A stretch of DNA of 38,551 bases from NCBI GenBank assembly GCA_002083435.1, contig LWDJ01000009.1:1-38551 (forward strand). Reading direction: 5' to 3'. Below the pieces are notes generated by a model. That model made no database searches. It was not told where the DNA came from and saw nothing but the letters and a program-made list of their open reading frames with translations. Position 1 is the first letter of the stretch; every line of letters begins with the position of its first letter. Source of the DNA: Proteobacteria bacterium SG_bin6. Its GTDB lineage: Bacteria; Pseudomonadota; Alphaproteobacteria; Sphingomonadales; Sphingomonadaceae. Made by a program: the position numbers and the translations under genes. Of the stretch, positions 15,739 to 23,665 are shown in pieces.

Positions 15739-16122
15739 TTACTTGATCTCGACGGTCGCGCCGGCGGCTTCGAGCTGGGCCTTGATCTTCTCGGCCTCGT
15801 CCTTCGAAACGCCTTCCTTCACGGCCTTCGGCGCGCCTTCGACGAGCGCCTTGGCTTCGGTCAGGCCGAGCGAGGTGATCGCGCGGACTTCCTTGATGAC
15901 GTTGATCTTCTTGCCACCGTCGCCGGTGAGGATAACGTCGAACTCGGTCTTCTCTTCGACCGCCGGCGCCGCCGCGCCGCCGGCGCCGCCGGCCACCGCC
16001 GCCACCGCGACCGGGGCCGCGGCCGAAACGCCCCACTTCTCTTCGAGCAGCTTCGAAAGTTCGGCCGCCTCGAGGACGGTCAGCTGGCTCAGCTGGTCAA
16101 CCAGCGCATTCAGGTCTGCCAT
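15739..16122 (-). CDS. rplL: 50S ribosomal protein L7/L12
   Basis: The 127-residue acidic protein has the N-terminal dimer domain (DLNALVDQLSQLTVLEAAELSKLLEEKWG), an Ala/Gly/Val hinge (about 33-55) and the C-terminal factor-binding domain with EKTEFDVILTGDGGKKINVIKEVR and GLTEAKALVEGAPKAVKEGV. It forms the stalk of the large subunit and recruits translation GTPases. It is 48 bases downstream of rplJ, the normal order. Length is as usual. Confidence 0.98.
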   Translation of the reverse strand: MADLNALVDQLSQLTVLEAAELSKLLEEKWGVSAAAPVAVAAVAGGAGGAAAPAVEEKTEFDVILTGDGGKKINVIKEVRAITSLGLTEAKALVEGAPKAVKEGVSKDEAEKIKAQLEAAGATVEIK

Positions 16123-16170
16123 GTCAAATCTCCAATGAAATCAAATTGCTGTCGATAAAACGCCTGAAGA

Positions 16171-16692
16171 TCAGGCCGCTTCCTTGTCCTTTTCCGCATA
16201 GGCGTTGAAGACGCGCGCGAGCTGCGCGGCCGGCGCCTGCGTGATCGAGGCGAGCTTGGCGGCAGGCGCCTGCAGCAGGCCGACGATCTTGGCGCGGAGT
16301 TCGTCCAGCGACGGCATCGTCGCCAGCGCCTTCACGCCGTCTTCGTTCAGGACGGTCGCCCCCATCGCGCCGCCGACGATCACGAATTTGTCGGTCGTCT
16401 TGGCGAAATCCACCGCGACCTTCGCCGCGGCAACGGGGTCGACCGAAGTGGCGAGGCCGACCGGCCCGGTGAGCATGTCGCCCAGCGAGAGATAATCGGT
16501 GCCACCCAGCGCGATCTTGGCAAGCTTGTTCTTCGAGACCTTATAGCTCGCGCCGGCTTCCCGCATCTTGTTCCGCAGCGCCGTCGATTGCGCCACGGTC
16601 ATGCCGAGATTGCGGGTGACGACCACCACGCCGACCTCGGCAAAAGTCTGGTTCAGCTCGGCAACGAGTTCGGCCTTTTGAGCACGATCCAT
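16171..16692 (-). CDS. rplJ: 50S ribosomal protein L10
   Basis: The 173-residue product starts MDRAQKAELVAELNQTFAEVGVVVV and holds the L10 N-terminal rRNA-binding domain and the C-terminal helix that carries L7/L12 dimers (QAPAAQLARVFNAYAEKDKE). ATG 16692 has a GGAG site; the frame is open further upstream, but that part is a non-coding leader. L10 normally represses its own translation by binding the leader. No rplA or rplK lies upstream. Confidence 0.97.
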   Translation of the reverse strand: MDRAQKAELVAELNQTFAEVGVVVVTRNLGMTVAQSTALRNKMREAGASYKVSKNKLAKIALGGTDYLSLGDMLTGPVGLATSVDPVAAAKVAVDFAKTTDKFVIVGGAMGATVLNEDGVKALATMPSLDELRAKIVGLLQAPAAKLASITQAPAAQLARVFNAYAEKDKEAA

Positions 16693-16945
16693 GCCATTCT
16701 CCACGTAAACAAGCTCCGTCCCGGCGAACCGAGGCGGAACCGGATGAACCGGCGCAGGCGGGCGGACCCGCCGGCACCGGCGTCTGTCCGTCAAAGGGGC
16801 ATGGGAGTGGCACGGCCACGGCAAACCGAGCGCGGGACCAAAGGCCCGGCGGACGGTGAGTTCCATTCCCCGTCTAGACAGGAAATTAAGCGGGAAGCCC
16901 GCACCTGTCGTCTCGGACGGCGGCTTCGCCCGGGGGCGAAGTCAG
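16693..16945 (-). promoter_or_regulatory. long rplJ 5' leader, probable L10 autoregulatory leader
   Basis: About 250 bases lie between the predicted transcription start and the rplJ ATG. They are GC-rich with several possible stems, for example GGCGGGT-CCGCCCGCC near 16755-16775. A long structured leader is expected for L10 autocontrol. I could not fold it, so the exact L10-binding structure is not shown. Confidence 0.5.
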
Positions 16946-16952
16946 GGCGCGG

Positions 16953-16981
16953 CACATAGCGGAAAGCCGGCTCAAGTCAAG
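16953..16981 (-). promoter_or_regulatory. housekeeping sigma promoter for rplJL
   Basis: On the minus strand CTTGAC (16981-16976) and TATGTG (16958-16953) are separated by 17 bases. This fits the alphaproteobacterial housekeeping pattern CTTGAC-N17-CTATAT well, apart from the -10. It faces away from the antiporter gene. Confidence 0.6.
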
Positions 16982-17038
16982 CGCTCGCGCGGCGCAAAAG
17001 GGTGGTGAACGGATCGGCGCGGCGGCGGTTGGTATCCG

Positions 17039-18295
17039 ATGCCTGCTCCCTATTTATTGTGGCTTACCGGCGCCGGCCTGCTGGTCGCGCTGGTCGCCTG
17101 GCTGCCGCTCGCGCTGCGCCGCCTGCCGCTGTCGGTGCCGATCATCTGCATCGCGATTGGCGGCGTCTTGTTCGCGAGCCCTGCCACGCCGCTGCGCCCG
17201 ATGCCGCTTGCCTATCCGCTCATCACCGAGCGGCTGACGGAGTTCGTCGTCATCATCGCGTTGATGGGCGCGGGACTGAAGATCGACCGGCCGTTCAACT
17301 GGCGGCATTGGGGGGTTACCTGGCGCTTGCTCGCGATCACCATGCCGCTGAGTATCGCCGGCATCGCCTTGATCGGCTGGGCGGGGCTGGGGCTCGGCCT
17401 GGTCGCCGCGCTGCTGCTCGGCGCGGCGCTCGCCCCGACCGATCCTGTGCTCGCCGCCGATGTGCAGGTAGGCCCACCCAAGACCGGCGAGGAGGATGAA
17501 GTTCGCTTCGGCCTGACGTCGGAGGCGGGGTTGAACGATGGTCTCGCCTTTCCTTTCGTCAACCTCGCGCTGGCGCTTGGGGTGGCGCAGCCGGGCGCGG
17601 CGTGGTTTGGGCCGTGGCTGCTCCATCACGTGCTGTGGGAAGGGGTGGCGGGCATCGCCGCGGGCGGGGTCATCGGTTGGGCGTTCGGTTGGCTCACCTT
17701 TCACATGCCCGCTGAAACCAAGCTCGCCCAGACGGGTGATGGGCTGATCGCGCTCGCGGTGACGCTGATCACCTATGCCGTGACCGAGATGATCGAGGGC
17801 TATGGATTTCTCGCCGTGTTCGTCGCCGCCCTTACGCTGCGCCACGCGCATCGCGACCATGATTTCAACCACCAACTGCATAATGTCGCTGAACAGATCG
17901 AACGGCTGGCGATGATGCTGGTGCTGCTGCTGTTCGGCGGCGCGTTGGTTTCGGGGTTGCTCGCGCCGCTCACGCTGGTGGATTGGGTGGCGGCGCTGGC
18001 GATCATCCTGTTCGTGCGCCCGGCCAGCGGACTGATCGCGATGACGGGCTTACGCGCCGATTGGACCGAGAAGCTGACGCTCGCCTTTTTCGGCATCCGC
18101 GGCGTCGGGTCATTCTACTATCTGGCCTATGGATTGAACCACCTGCCCTTGGCAGAGGGCGCGCGGCTATGGGCAATCGTCGGGCTGGTCGCGCTGCTCT
18201 CGATCCTGCTTCACGGGCTGACGGTGACGCCAGTGATGCGATCGATCGACCGCCGCCAGGGCCGTGACCCCGATGCAGCGGCGTCGGGTGGCTGA
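17039..18295 (+). CDS. CPA1-type Na+(K+)/H+ antiporter
   Basis: The 418-residue inner-membrane protein has about eleven to twelve spans. Family motifs include APTDPVLAADVQVG (about 138-151), with the ion-site Asp region, and SEAGLNDGLAFPFVNLAL (about 161-178), with the ND pair typical of electroneutral CPA1 exchangers. GIRGVGSFYYLAYG near 350 is another conserved stretch. It exchanges Na+ or K+ for protons for pH and salt tolerance. It lacks the long cytosolic tail of NhaP2 types. The gene is single, with the rplJL promoter diverging upstream and a broken TetR gene converging downstream. Confidence 0.92.
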   Translation: MPAPYLLWLTGAGLLVALVAWLPLALRRLPLSVPIICIAIGGVLFASPATPLRPMPLAYPLITERLTEFVVIIALMGAGLKIDRPFNWRHWGVTWRLLAITMPLSIAGIALIGWAGLGLGLVAALLLGAALAPTDPVLAADVQVGPPKTGEEDEVRFGLTSEAGLNDGLAFPFVNLALALGVAQPGAAWFGPWLLHHVLWEGVAGIAAGGVIGWAFGWLTFHMPAETKLAQTGDGLIALAVTLITYAVTEMIEGYGFLAVFVAALTLRHAHRDHDFNHQLHNVAEQIERLAMMLVLLLFGGALVSGLLAPLTLVDWVAALAIILFVRPASGLIAMTGLRADWTEKLTLAFFGIRGVGSFYYLAYGLNHLPLAEGARLWAIVGLVALLSILLHGLTVTPVMRSIDRRQGRDPDAAASGG

Positions 18296-18306
18296 GCGGG
18301 GCAGCG

Positions 18307-18872
18307 CTAGGCCCGGAAAATGGCCCGGCAGGCAAGGTTGAGATAAGATGTTACCGCCGCCGTATCCGGTATCGGACCGCCGAACAGCAAAGGGGTGTAA
18401 AGCGGCCCATAGAGCAGCGCGAGCGCAGCGGCGATGTCGGTTTCGGGTAGTAGCTCGCCCGCTGCGGCGGCCGCCGTCATCCGCGCGATGCCCCATTGGT
18501 GGCGCGGCTCGAGCCAGCGCTCGCCGAGCGCGCGGGCAAGCTCCGGATCGGTGCGCGCGCCGCCGAGCATCGCCGCGAATGCCTGGCCGCGCGCACCCCG
18601 CAGGAGCGTGGCGAGCTCGCCGATCTGCGCGCGAAAGTCGCTCTCGGCCCGACCCGTCTCGGGAAAGCGCAGTTCGGCCTCGGTCGCATGGAAAAAGCGT
18701 CGACCGCGAGCGCCGCCTTGCTTTCCCACCAGCGATAGACGGTCGTTTTCCCGACCCCGGCGGCGGCTGCGACTGCTTCGATCGCGAAGCCCGCATAACC
18801 GCGGTCGGCGAGCAGCGCGAACGCCGCATTGAGGATCGCCTGACGCGATGTTTCGCTACGCGGGCGTCCCAT
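18307..18872 (-). pseudogene. TetR family regulator with a one-base frameshift
   Basis: The N-terminal half reads MGRPRSETSRQAILNAAFALL..., a full TetR helix-turn-helix through KTTVYRWWESKAALAVDAF. The frame then becomes nonsense, while the next frame continues correctly with FHATEAELRFPETGRAESDFRAQI to the end (LNLACRAIFRA). The break is at a run of five A (18692-18696; five T on the coding strand), where six would restore a normal protein of about 188 residues. It is either a true inactivating deletion, a sequencing error in a homopolymer, or phase variation. It is divergent from the VOC gene, its likely target. An alternative start is ATG 18890. Confidence 0.8.
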
Positions 18873-18890
18873 AACTCTTGACCCTGACAT

Positions 18891-19331
18891 ATGAGACGCT
18901 ACCGTATCGCTAAACCCCGACTCAACTTTTGGAGAACTACCACGGCCGTCGTTCCGCATAGCATCGATATCGTCGTCGCCGACATGGCGCGTGCGCTCGG
19001 CTTTTATAGCGCTTTGGGGCTGGCCGTACCTGATGGGGCAGGGGAGGCGCCGCAGGTGCAAATCGATACCACTGGTGGCGCGACACTGGGGTTCCTGACC
19101 GAGGCGATGATGCGCCAGGTTTATCCCGAATGGGTGCAACCGGTGGGTCAGCGCGTTACCTTTGCCTGCCGTTGCGACAGCGCGGCTGAGGTCGATGCGG
19201 TGTACGCGTCCGTGGTCGCGGTGGGGTATCAGGGGCGGCAGGCGCCGTGGGATTCGCCTTGGGGACAGCGTTACGCGATGCTCACCGATCCCGATGGCAA
19301 CCGAGTCGATCTGTTCGCCGAACTCAGCTGA
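18891..19331 (+). CDS. VOC (glyoxalase/bleomycin resistance) family protein
   Basis: The product is one VOC domain of about 125-146 residues: HSIDIVVADMARALGFYSALGLAVP opens it and WGQRYAMLTDPDGNRVDLFAEL closes it, with the metal-site Glu in the last strand. Substrate unknown. The start is unclear. ATG 18891 has no ribosome site and adds 17 residues of odd composition. A well-placed GGAGA instead precedes ACG at 18942, giving (M/T)AVVPHSIDIVV, the usual start of the family; so an ACG start, or an ATG mutated to ACG, is possible. The divergent TetR gene next door is frameshifted. Confidence 0.82.
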   Translation: MRRYRIAKPRLNFWRTTTAVVPHSIDIVVADMARALGFYSALGLAVPDGAGEAPQVQIDTTGGATLGFLTEAMMRQVYPEWVQPVGQRVTFACRCDSAAEVDAVYASVVAVGYQGRQAPWDSPWGQRYAMLTDPDGNRVDLFAELS

Positions 19332-19406
19332 TCGCGGTATCGTGGCTTGTCGCGAGTCAGCCGGTTTCGCTGCGGTGGCGGGGCAAGGGGACCATTTGCC
19401 CATGTA

Positions 19407-19425
19407 GCGCGGCCGGCCCGACGCC
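19407..19425 (+). repeat. 19-base direct repeat, copy 1
   Basis: GCGCGGCCGGCCCGACGCC matches the copy at 19658-19676 at 18 of 19 positions (C instead of T). It contains the palindrome GGCCGGCC. Origin unknown. Confidence 0.5.
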
Positions 19426-19638
19426 ATGATGTTCATGGTCGGCTGCGAACACCGTGGCGACCTCAAGCCTGGCGAAAGAGCGCTGCCCTGGGCCGCCGGC
19501 GATCTCGAGGGCGTCTTGTAGAATTATCAGCCGCATCCATGCGGTTTCGGGCGGTTAGGGCACGCGAGGTGCGGCAGGCATCCATTGCCGGCCAGGGATA
19601 GCCATGAGTAATTTGCCAGAGAAACAAAGTGATAAGCA

Positions 19639-19658
19639 CGAAAATGCCGCCATTTTCG
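19639..19658. promoter_or_regulatory. perfect inverted repeat, possible operator
   Basis: CGAAAATG and CATTTTCG enclose CCGC. It is 100 bases upstream of the first P460 gene and has no T-run after it on the plus strand, so an operator is more likely than a terminator. It abuts the second 19-base repeat. Confidence 0.4.
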
Positions 19659-19676
19659 CGCGGCCGGCCCGATGCC
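19658..19676 (+). repeat. 19-base direct repeat, copy 2
   Basis: GCGCGGCCGGCCCGATGCC, 251 bases after copy 1, one mismatch. It begins at the last base of the hairpin. Confidence 0.5.
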
Positions 19677-19758
19677 GATGCTTGTTGCACCATTTCGACA
19701 AGAACCAAGTCGGCAACTCTAATATGCAGTTTTTGCAACAAAACGAAAAGGAAGGGTT

Positions 19759-20376
19759 ATGAGTCGCATCCTGCTGAGCGCCTCCTTTGCTGGCGCGATC
19801 ATCGTCGCGGGTGTCGCCGACCTCGCCCTGTCGGCGCGCGGCGAAGCGTCTGGACGGGCCGCCGCCGCGCCCGGCTCCGGGCGCTATCTTCCTGAATACA
19901 CCGCGAAGGGCGAGCTGATCCTGCCCAAGAATTTCGAGCGCTGGGTCTATGTGGGCTCGCCGCTGACGCCCAATGCGCTGAACGACGGCAAGGCGGGGTT
20001 CCCCGAATTTCACAACGTTTACATCGAGCCCGGCTCGTACGACATCTACCGGCGTACCGGCACTTTTCCCGAAGGCACGATCCTGTTCAAGGAGCTGCAA
20101 CTGACGCAGACCGACGGCGCGGCGGCGGATGGATCGACGACGCAAGCCTCGGGTCGCGGTTATTTTCCCGGCAAGCTGAATGGCGCCGACGTCTCCGTGA
20201 AAGACACCAAGCGTTATGCCGCGACCGGCGGCTGGGGCTATTACAACTTCAGGCATGGCGAGCCCAAGGCGCCGACCGCGACACTGCGCTCGAACGAGGA
20301 ATGCGCCGCCTGTCATACCGCAGGGGCCAAGAAGGACATGGTGTGGACCCAATTCTACCCCCGGCTCGATCGCTGA
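19759..20376 (+). CDS. cytochrome P460
   Basis: The 205-residue protein has an N-terminal export signal (about 1-26) and a P460 domain. LPKNFERWVYVGSPLTPNALNDGKAGF closely follows the Nitrosomonas enzyme as I recall it. The lysine that cross-links to the heme in that enzyme corresponds to K111 in GTILFKELQ. The heme c site is C182-A-A-C185-H186, followed by the usual DMVWTQFYP. P460 enzymes oxidise hydroxylamine, giving N2O or NO, in the periplasm; in a non-nitrifier the role may be detoxification. Its stop overlaps the start of a second P460 gene (TGATG). Confidence 0.9.
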   Translation: MSRILLSASFAGAIIVAGVADLALSARGEASGRAAAAPGSGRYLPEYTAKGELILPKNFERWVYVGSPLTPNALNDGKAGFPEFHNVYIEPGSYDIYRRTGTFPEGTILFKELQLTQTDGAAADGSTTQASGRGYFPGKLNGADVSVKDTKRYAATGGWGYYNFRHGEPKAPTATLRSNEECAACHTAGAKKDMVWTQFYPRLDR

Positions 20377-21029
20377 TGGCGGGGGAGCAAGGGTCGCGCG
20401 TCGCTCGGCATTGGCCCAAGGCGGCGTGGCGAGGGGTCGGTCTGGGCGTCGTGATCGCCCTGGCCGGGTGCGGCAAAGTCGATCGCGGCCTGGGCGGGGC
20501 GGAAAATCCCGCGGCCGTCGGCGCTCCCGTCGCAGCCTCCGGCGCGGACCTTGGCGCCGATTCGAACGGCACGCTCCACGTGCCCAAGGCGTATCGCGAC
20601 GCTTATCAATATCTGGGCACCTGGGCTCCCGCCAATGATCCCGGGGTGGGCGCCAAGGAAATGCATATCGTTTATGCCTCCCCGGGCGCGATCGGGGAGC
20701 ATCGCCGTGCCGGGAGGTTCGCCGATGGCACGACGCTGGTGAAGGAAGTCTATGAAGCCAGCACCGCGCCGATGACGACGGGTACGGTCAGCCGCCCGGC
20801 CAAGTTGAAGGGCTGGTTCGTGATGGTGAAGGACAGTACGAACCGCCACGCCGCCGGCAACAAATTATGGGGCGACGGCTGGGGCTGGGCGTGGTTCGAC
20901 GCGGCGAGCCCGACCAAGACGGCCTCCACCGATTACAAGGCGGACTGCCAGGGGTGCCATCAGCCCGCGCGCAACACCGATTGGATCTATTCCGATGGGT
21001 ATCAGCCGCTGAAGGGGCCAGGCGTTTAG
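20376..21029 (+). CDS. P460-family cytochrome lipoprotein
   Basis: The 217-residue product carries a lipoprotein signal with lipobox ALAGC and Cys32, so it is membrane-anchored in the periplasm. The P460 domain has VPKAYRDAYQYLGTW, a lysine at the cross-link position (K123 in GTTLVKEVY), and the heme c motif C191-Q-G-C194-H195. It is more diverged than its upstream partner. ATG 20376 shares one base with the upstream stop, so the two are made together. The soluble/anchored pairing suggests that one may pass electrons or product to the other; this is inference. Confidence 0.85.
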   Translation: MAGEQGSRVARHWPKAAWRGVGLGVVIALAGCGKVDRGLGGAENPAAVGAPVAASGADLGADSNGTLHVPKAYRDAYQYLGTWAPANDPGVGAKEMHIVYASPGAIGEHRRAGRFADGTTLVKEVYEASTAPMTTGTVSRPAKLKGWFVMVKDSTNRHAAGNKLWGDGWGWAWFDAASPTKTASTDYKADCQGCHQPARNTDWIYSDGYQPLKGPGV

Positions 21030-21302
21030 CAGCGCCGGGGGTGCCGCCGGCGGCGTTGCCGCGTCGCGGACCAAGGCGTCGTGAATGCCACCATGGGCAC
21101 CGCGCCGCTATCGCCCTGATCGCACCATCCCCGTCGCCGGCTGCGGCGGTGGTTGCAGTTTTCAGCCACTTGGGCTTGGGGAGCCGTGCAATAGCCATGC
21201 GCGACTCTCCTGTTGCTTCCGTCACGGTGTTCGGTCGGCAGGGGGTTGGCAGCGCGACGGCCCATATCCGCGCGACCCCGCGTCGCCACCAGGAGTAGGC
21301 GC

Positions 21303-23633
21303 GTGACCGATACCGCGACGCAAAGCTTGTCCCACGCCGATACCCTGTCGCTGCTGGATGAGCGCCTGCGCTGGCTGAGCGCCTGGACGATCCACAACGC
21401 CAATCATCTGCGCGAGAGCCGCGACGGGCTGAAGGTTGGCGGCCATCAGGCGTCGTGCGCGTCGATGTCGACGATCATGGCAGTGCTCTATTTCCACGCG
21501 TTGCGGCCGCAGGACCGGGTCGCGGTGAAACCCCATGCCGGGCCGCTGCTCCACGCCGCGCATTATCTGGCGGGCAACCAGTCGCGCGATCAGCTCGAAC
21601 GGTTTCGCGCGCTGGGCGGGGCGCAAAGCTATCCCAGCCGCACCAAGGACGCGATCCCGATCGACTTCTCGACCGGCTCGGTCGGCCTTGGGGTCGCGGT
21701 CACCGCCTTTGCCAGCCTCGTCCAGGATTATCTGATCGCGCACGGTCGTCTGGCGGAAGCGGATGCGGGGCGGATGATCGCGCTGATGGGCGACGCCGAA
21801 CTCGACGAGGGCAATATCTATGAGTGCCTTATCGAGGCCTATAAACACGAAGTTCGCAACTGCTGGTGGATCGTCGATTACAACCGGCAGAGCCTGGACG
21901 CGACCACCGCCGACCGGATGTTCCGGCGCTTCGACGATATCTTCGAGACCTGCGGCTGGCGTGTCGTCACGCTGAAGCATGGCGCCCGCCAGCGCGCCGC
22001 CTTCGCCCAGCCCGGCGGCGGTTCGCTGCGCGAGTGGATCGATACCTGCCCCAATGCCGATTACGCTGCGCTCACCTATCAGGGCGGGGCGGCGTGGCGC
22101 GCGCGGCTAGAGGCCGATATCGGCGCCCGGCCCAGCGTATCGGCGCTGCTCGGCGCTTACAGCGATGACGCGCTGGCCGAACTGATGACCAATTTGGGCG
22201 GCCATTGCCCCGAAACGCTGGCGGACGCGTTCGACGGCGCCCGCGACGAGCGCCCGACGCTGTTCATCGCCTACACGATCAAGGGCTATGGCCTGCCGCT
22301 TGCCGGGCATAAGGACAACCATGCCGGGCTGATGAGCCCCGCGCAAATCGACGGTCTCCGCCAGCGGCTGGGGATCGGGCAGGGTGAGGAGTGGGCGCCT
22401 TGGGCGGGCCTGGGCGACAATGCCCGCCGCGCGGCCGAGGCGCTGGTGCAAGCGGCCCCCATCGCGCGGCCGCGTGGCGATTTGGTGGACGAAGGCGTTC
22501 CCGTCCCTCGCATCGACTCGCCAACCGACCGCGAGCAATCGACCCAGGCGGCGTTCGGAAAGATGCTGTTCGAGCTTGCCCGATCCGATCATCCCCTGGC
22601 GGACCGGATCGTGACGACCTCGCCCGACGTCACCGTGTCGACCAATTTGGGCGCCTGGGTCAACCGGCGCGGGCTGTTCCGGCGCAAGGAAGTGGCGGAC
22701 GTGTTCGCGGCGGCGCGCATCCCCTCCGCCCAGAAATGGCAGGCGGGCGGGGCGGGCCAGCATATCGAGCTGGGCATCGCCGAGCATAACCTGTTCCTGA
22801 TGCTCGCCGCCGCCGGCCTGGCCGCGCCGCTGTTCGGCACCCGCCTGCTGCCGGTGGGGACGGTGTACGACCCGTTCATCGCCCGCGGCCTCGATGCGCT
22901 GAACTATGCCGCGTATATGGACGCGCGGTTCCTGCTGGTCGCGACGCCTTCTGGCGTCACGCTGGGGCCAGAAGGCGGGGCGCACCAGTCGATTTCGACG
23001 CCGCTGATCGGGATCGGCCAGCCCGGCGTCACCTATTACGAGCCCGCCTTCGCGGATGAACTGGCGCTGCTGCTGGAGCAGGCCTTCCGCCGGATGCAGG
23101 CGCCGGACGGCGGCTCGACCTATTTGCGGCTTACCACCCGCGTCATCCCGCAGCCATCGCGCGGCGATGATCGCTGGCAAGACGGGGTGTTGAAAGGCGG
23201 CTATTGGCTGCGGCAACCCGCGCCGGGCGCCGAGGCCGCGATCGTGTTCACCGGCGCGGTCGCTCCCGAGGCGATCGCCGCGTGGGAGGCACTGCGCGAC
23301 GATCTGCCCGGTCTTGGCTTGCTCGCCGTCACCTCGCCCGATCTGCTTCATGCCGGCTGGACCGCGCAGCGCGCGGCGCGCTGGCGCGGCGAACGCGGCG
23401 CGGCGGCGCATGTCGGCCAGTTGCTCGGCGCGCTCAGCCCCACCGCCGGGCTGGTGACGGTGCTCGACGGGCATCCGGCGACGCTGTCGTGGCTCGGCGC
23501 GGTGCGGGGGCAGCGCGTCAGCCCGCTCGGCGTCGAACGCTTCGGCCAGACCGGCGACCTGCCCGACCAATATGCGCTGCACCGGATCGACGCGGCGGCG
23601 ATCTGCGACGCGATGGCCGAGCTGTTCCTCTGA
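21303..23633 (+). CDS. AceE-like (homodimeric 2-oxo acid dehydrogenase E1 / transketolase-like) thiamine diphosphate enzyme
   Basis: The 776-residue protein follows the pattern of homodimeric pyruvate dehydrogenase E1 and the related MdeB: GGHQASCASMSTIMAVLYFHALRP, the ThDP segment MGDAELDEGN...WWIVDYNRQSLD, IEHN-type GIAEHNLFLMLAAAGLA, and a C-terminal transketolase domain. The usual GDG is GDA here. Pyruvate or 2-oxobutyrate are possible substrates; transketolase itself is less likely given the AceE-like middle part. No E2 or E3 gene is adjacent. GTG 21303 has a strong AGGAG; the frame upstream is unconserved. An EamA transporter follows directly. Confidence 0.82.
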   Translation: MTDTATQSLSHADTLSLLDERLRWLSAWTIHNANHLRESRDGLKVGGHQASCASMSTIMAVLYFHALRPQDRVAVKPHAGPLLHAAHYLAGNQSRDQLERFRALGGAQSYPSRTKDAIPIDFSTGSVGLGVAVTAFASLVQDYLIAHGRLAEADAGRMIALMGDAELDEGNIYECLIEAYKHEVRNCWWIVDYNRQSLDATTADRMFRRFDDIFETCGWRVVTLKHGARQRAAFAQPGGGSLREWIDTCPNADYAALTYQGGAAWRARLEADIGARPSVSALLGAYSDDALAELMTNLGGHCPETLADAFDGARDERPTLFIAYTIKGYGLPLAGHKDNHAGLMSPAQIDGLRQRLGIGQGEEWAPWAGLGDNARRAAEALVQAAPIARPRGDLVDEGVPVPRIDSPTDREQSTQAAFGKMLFELARSDHPLADRIVTTSPDVTVSTNLGAWVNRRGLFRRKEVADVFAAARIPSAQKWQAGGAGQHIELGIAEHNLFLMLAAAGLAAPLFGTRLLPVGTVYDPFIARGLDALNYAAYMDARFLLVATPSGVTLGPEGGAHQSISTPLIGIGQPGVTYYEPAFADELALLLEQAFRRMQAPDGGSTYLRLTTRVIPQPSRGDDRWQDGVLKGGYWLRQPAPGAEAAIVFTGAVAPEAIAAWEALRDDLPGLGLLAVTSPDLLHAGWTAQRAARWRGERGAAAHVGQLLGALSPTAGLVTVLDGHPATLSWLGAVRGQRVSPLGVERFGQTGDLPDQYALHRIDAAAICDAMAELFL

Positions 23634-23665
23634 ACGGCGCGGCCGGCGCAAATCGTCGCCAGGGC

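Larger units (their letters stand above)
19332..19758. other. 427-base non-coding region before the P460 genes
   Basis: No gene with a ribosome site or family likeness is seen. The region holds two copies of a 19-base GC-rich repeat, a perfect hairpin, and near its end a -10-like TAATAT at 19720-19725, 34 bases before the first P460 start, with no clear -35. The last 40 bases are AT-rich relative to the window and lead to GGAAGG before the ATG. Confidence 0.55.

Noticed and set aside
19463..20352. Minus-strand frames across the gap before the P460 genes
   Set aside because: Neither the 92- nor the 265-codon frame has a convincing start or any recognisable domain, and the longer one is antisense to the first P460 gene.
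20788..21198. Minus-strand frame starting at ATG 21198 with a good AGGAGA site, MAIARLPKPKWLKTATTAAA...
   Set aside because: The first 30 residues look plausible, but the frame then becomes Arg/Pro/Ser-rich and runs 240 bases antisense through the second P460 gene. It may be the remnant of a small gene; not enough to call.
22107..23651. 514-codon minus-strand frame opposite the AceE-like gene
   Set aside because: Arg/Gln/His-rich composition with no family motif; the plus strand is clearly coding.
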